DNA of 64,000 nt, from the NCBI RefSeq assembly GCF_000372725.1, contig NW_005200600.1, forward strand, positions 372,420 to 436,419, read 5' to 3'. Of this stretch, positions 62,082 to 64,000 are shown one piece after another. Every line of letters begins with the position of its first letter. Positions within the stretch are counted from its first letter, which is position 1. A program made the position numbers and the translations under genes. The notes under the pieces were generated by a model. It did not search any database. It was not told where the DNA came from and saw only the letters and a program-made list of their open reading frames with translations. The stretch comes from Emiliania huxleyi CCMP1516. Lineage: Eukaryota; Haptophyta; Isochrysidales; Noelaerhabdaceae.

Positions 62082-62480
62082 CTCCCGTGCTCAAGTATTT
62101 TTTTGGAGAATCGATCGTAGCCCCTACCCCCCATACCCCCATTTGGGCGTGTAACGGACGTCTCTAGTTGGCAGCCACCCCCCAACCCCTACCCCCTACC
62201 CCAACCCTACCCCCTAAAAAGTACCCCGGCGGCAGGAGGCTGAAATAAAAAAGTAGTCCGGAAAATCAAGGGTTAGGCGCGCAAGGGCGAACGACCGAAC
62301 CGATGCAGCGAACCAAGCGAACGCCGTCCGATGTCTGACACCGAACGAACGAACCGCGAGTTCACCGAACCAATTATACCAACCAACCAGTTCACGAACG
62401 CCGCCGTCAAGGGCTGCCGGCTGGAGCTACAGTAAGAAAGCACGGCGTGGGGTGGGTGAGGGTGTGGAAAGGGCGGCGTG
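62082..62480. other. Intergenic with a CCCTA-rich stretch
   Basis: CCCCCTACCCCAACCCTACC and similar units at 62125-62220 look like degenerate telomere-type repeats. Otherwise no gene. Short GAACGAACCG-type units lie near 62275-62400. Confidence 0.5.
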
Positions 62481-62489
62481 TGCCCGGTT

Positions 62490-62560
62490 AGCTCCCCGGC
62501 CCTGGATGTGAGGTTGATGACTGCACTCCAAGTGCTCCAAGTGATCCCGTGTTTCTTCAC
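62490..62560 (-). repeat. Inverted family B fragment
   Basis: AGCTCCCCGGCCCTGGATGT followed by GCACTCCAAGTGCTCCAAGT is the inverse of the blocks at 23780-23840 and 62920-62970. Confidence 0.8.
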
Positions 62561-62667
62561 TAACCGATTGGTTTTTCTACCTCTTTCGGCTGAATTGGTC
62601 CCAAATGACTTGCTCATGGACCGGACATTTCATTCCCGGTCTAGCCAGAAACTTAACTTCCAGGGAA

Positions 62668-62767
62668 NNNNNNNNNNNNNNNNNNNNNNNNNNNNNNNNN
62701 NNNNNNNNNNNNNNNNNNNNNNNNNNNNNNNNNNNNNNNNNNNNNNNNNNNNNNNNNNNNNNNNNNN
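62668..62767. other. Assembly gap (100 N)
   Basis: Exactly 100 N bases, the usual placeholder for a gap of unknown length. Confidence 1.
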
Positions 62768-62798
62768 CACTCTCGTCGTTCTCTCCCTGATATCGTCC

Positions 62799-63169
62799 TT
62801 ACAAGATCCTGCTCGTGCAGGTGGGGACCCTGTCCTTCTCCCACCCCTTGTTTGGTGTGTCCGTTTTAGTTATTTAGTTATTTATTCTCTCTTGTCGCTT
62901 CTTCCTGTTCCTCTTGGAGCACTTGGAGTGCAGTCATTAACCGCACATCCAGGGCCGGGGAGCTCAGAAGCGCACCCAGCGGGCCGGATGATTGGCATCG
63001 GGTTGCGGGCAAGAGAGCCCTAGCCCAGGGGGTGCGCGTTCGCAGGGAAAGGGCCTTAAAGAAAACATGGGTCTCCGAGGGTTAGTCCGCGCTCCAGGTT
63101 TCCCCTAGCAGCGGAGCGCCCCCTCTACTCGGAGCTAATAAACACCAGACACGCACACGACGTACATCC
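62799..63169 (-). repeat. Dispersed repeat A-B-D downstream of the proline-rich ORF
   Basis: On the plus strand the order is family A (AAGATCCTGCTCGTGCAGGT, (ATTT)n), family B and one family D unit. Read on the minus strand it follows the stop codon of the proline-rich ORF directly, so these repeated blocks may be the 3' part of that ORF's transcription unit, spread as copies through the window. Confidence 0.6.
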
Positions 63170-63997
63170 TCACTCGACGTCATCCCTCGGGGCTTCTCCG
63201 TTTGGCCTCCCCCCACTCGCTTTCCGCTGGTTGGGCAACGGATGCGGGGCCCGGCTCCCCCTCCTAGCTTTTTTCGGCCGCGGCCCCGCTGCCGTCTCGC
63301 CCTCTCTGCCTGCTCCTGTTGACTCCGCCTCCGGCGATCCCGTGCCCGAATCCTCGGGCGAGGGTGGCGGTATTGGATCGCCACGCCGCCCCTCCCCGGG
63401 AGGTGGGGCCAGCTCTCTTCGGTCGAGGATTCGCGCCCGCCCCCGCGGTCTCTCTGTCGTCCTCGGCTCGTCTGTATGTCCCGACTCCACTCTCAAAGGC
63501 CGCGTCAGCTCATCTCTCGCCTCCTCCGACAACTGACCCCAAGCCCCCCCTGGGGCCCTCCGGCCTCGGCTTTCCGGTTCGCCGGTGGGTCCGCTATCAT
63601 ACCGCGGTGACTCCCTTCCCCCATCTCCTCCTCCCGGGTACACCAGCTTCCGGCGGGGCGGCCCCGGACCCCCCAGGTCATTCCGAGCGGGTCCATACGG
63701 CGGCAGCCCCGCCGGCGGCGGGGGTGGAGGCGGCGGTAGGGCCGGCGGGTACGGTGGCGGCCCTCGCGGCCCAAACGCCTGGTGTGGAGCCGCTGGGCCG
63801 GCCCCACGACCCTGCAGCCGTTCCAGTTGCGGGGGTGGAAATGGCAGTGCGGGTGGCGGAAACGATGGCGGCACTGGCGGCCGCACCGCCTGGTGCGGAA
63901 CCTCAGGGGCGGCTCCTCGACCCAGCGGTCGTTCCAGTGGCGGGGGCGGAGGTGGTGGTGGCGGGGGCGGGCCCGGTGGCGGCGCCGGCCGCCGCAC
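63170..63997 (-). CDS. C-terminal part of a proline-rich ORF, running off the window
   Basis: At least 275 codons are open to the window edge. The upstream half has two 45-residue imperfect repeats built as LERP-L-GRGA-PEVPHQA and LERLQGRGAGPAAPHQAFGP, separated by poly-Pro. The downstream half is charged (EEARDELTRPLRVESGHTDE, RGRARILDRRELAPPPGEGR) and ends RPNGEAPRDDVE. I recognise no domain. Because its 3' flank is a dispersed repeat, it could belong to a mobile element; the decisive part lies outside the window. Confidence 0.45.
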   Translation of the reverse strand: MRRPAPPPGPPPPPPPPPPPLERPLGRGAAPEVPHQAVRPPVPPSFPPPALPFPPPQLERLQGRGAGPAAPHQAFGPRGPPPYPPALPPPPPPPPAGLPPYGPARNDLGGPGPPRRKLVYPGGGDGGRESPRYDSGPTGEPESRGRRAPGGAWGQLSEEARDELTRPLRVESGHTDEPRTTERPRGRARILDRRELAPPPGEGRRGDPIPPPSPEDSGTGSPEAESTGAGREGETAAGPRPKKARRGSRAPHPLPNQRKASGGRPNGEAPRDDVE

Positions 63998-64000
63998 CCC

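Overview
The window looks like nuclear DNA of a GC-rich unicellular alga, most probably a haptophyte of the Emiliania/Chrysochromulina kind. The reasons are: dense multi-exon genes with very short introns (about 45-310 nt), several introns that only splice cleanly with a GC donor (GC-AG), a VTE6-like protein whose N-terminus reads as a bipartite plastid-targeting leader, many ankyrin-repeat and other repeat-domain genes, and heavy simple-sequence and dispersed-repeat content. The organism call is an inference; nothing here names a species. A 100-base run of N at 62668-62767 shows this is a scaffold, and 41004-41500 looks like unreliable sequence.

Layout. 1-0.9 kb shows no clear gene. 0.9-1.4 kb holds an exon-like ORF. 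1.9-3.8 kb (-) is a membrane-anchored TauD-like dioxygenase. 4.2-5.2 kb (+) is a small ankyrin protein. 6.2-8.9 kb is a divergent pair: a flavodoxin-fold NAD(P)H:quinone oxidoreductase (-) and a cytosine-deaminase-like amidohydrolase (+). 9.1-10.6 kb holds two inverted-repeat elements. 10.6-13.1 kb (+) encodes a ubiquitin-like/NASP histone-chaperone fusion. 13.4-15.7 kb (-) is an MGCC-starting, probably lipidated protein of unknown role. 17.2-19.35 kb is a transposon-like element with terminal inverted repeats. 19.4-23.6 kb (+) is a twelve-exon ankyrin gene. 24.4-26.5 kb (-) is an ankyrin U-box E3 ligase. 26.6 kb holds an orphan RPT3 N-terminus. 27.6-28.5 kb (+) is VTE6. 29.7-31.7 kb (+) is a GT2 plus root-cap-like secreted protein with an in-frame TGA. 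33.4-34.3 kb (-) is a DUF1664-like protein. 35-36 kb is a dispersed-repeat cluster. 37.4-38.1 kb (+) is a frameshifted ankyrin gene. 38.5-41.0 kb is bounded by a large inverted repeat next to the suspect sequence.

41.5-44.0 kb (-) is a PAN-like/pentapeptide protein. 44.5-47.9 kb (-) is a GHKL ATPase. 48.2 kb (+) is a small RING-CH protein. 48.9-52.65 kb (-) is Xaa-Pro aminopeptidase with minisatellite-filled introns. 53.2-54.6 kb (-) is an F-box/RCC1 protein. 55.2-57.4 kb (-) is a large ankyrin protein. 58.8-59.5 kb (+) is a BspA-type LRR protein. 59.9-60.6 kb (+) is an unrecognised 240-residue protein. 61.1-62.1 kb (-) is a plastid DUF1279-like membrane protein. 63.2-64.0 kb (-) is the C-terminal part of a proline-rich ORF running off the window.

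The genes do not form one pathway. Recurrent themes are ankyrin scaffolds, ubiquitin-linked modules (U-box, RING-CH, F-box-like, ubiquitin-like) and repeats sitting in introns. The points most worth pursuing are a 63-nt GC-AG intron bounded by an 11-bp duplication, which looks like an introner insertion; a shared, apparently unnamed C-terminal module in two ankyrin proteins; and the ubiquitin-like/NASP fusion.
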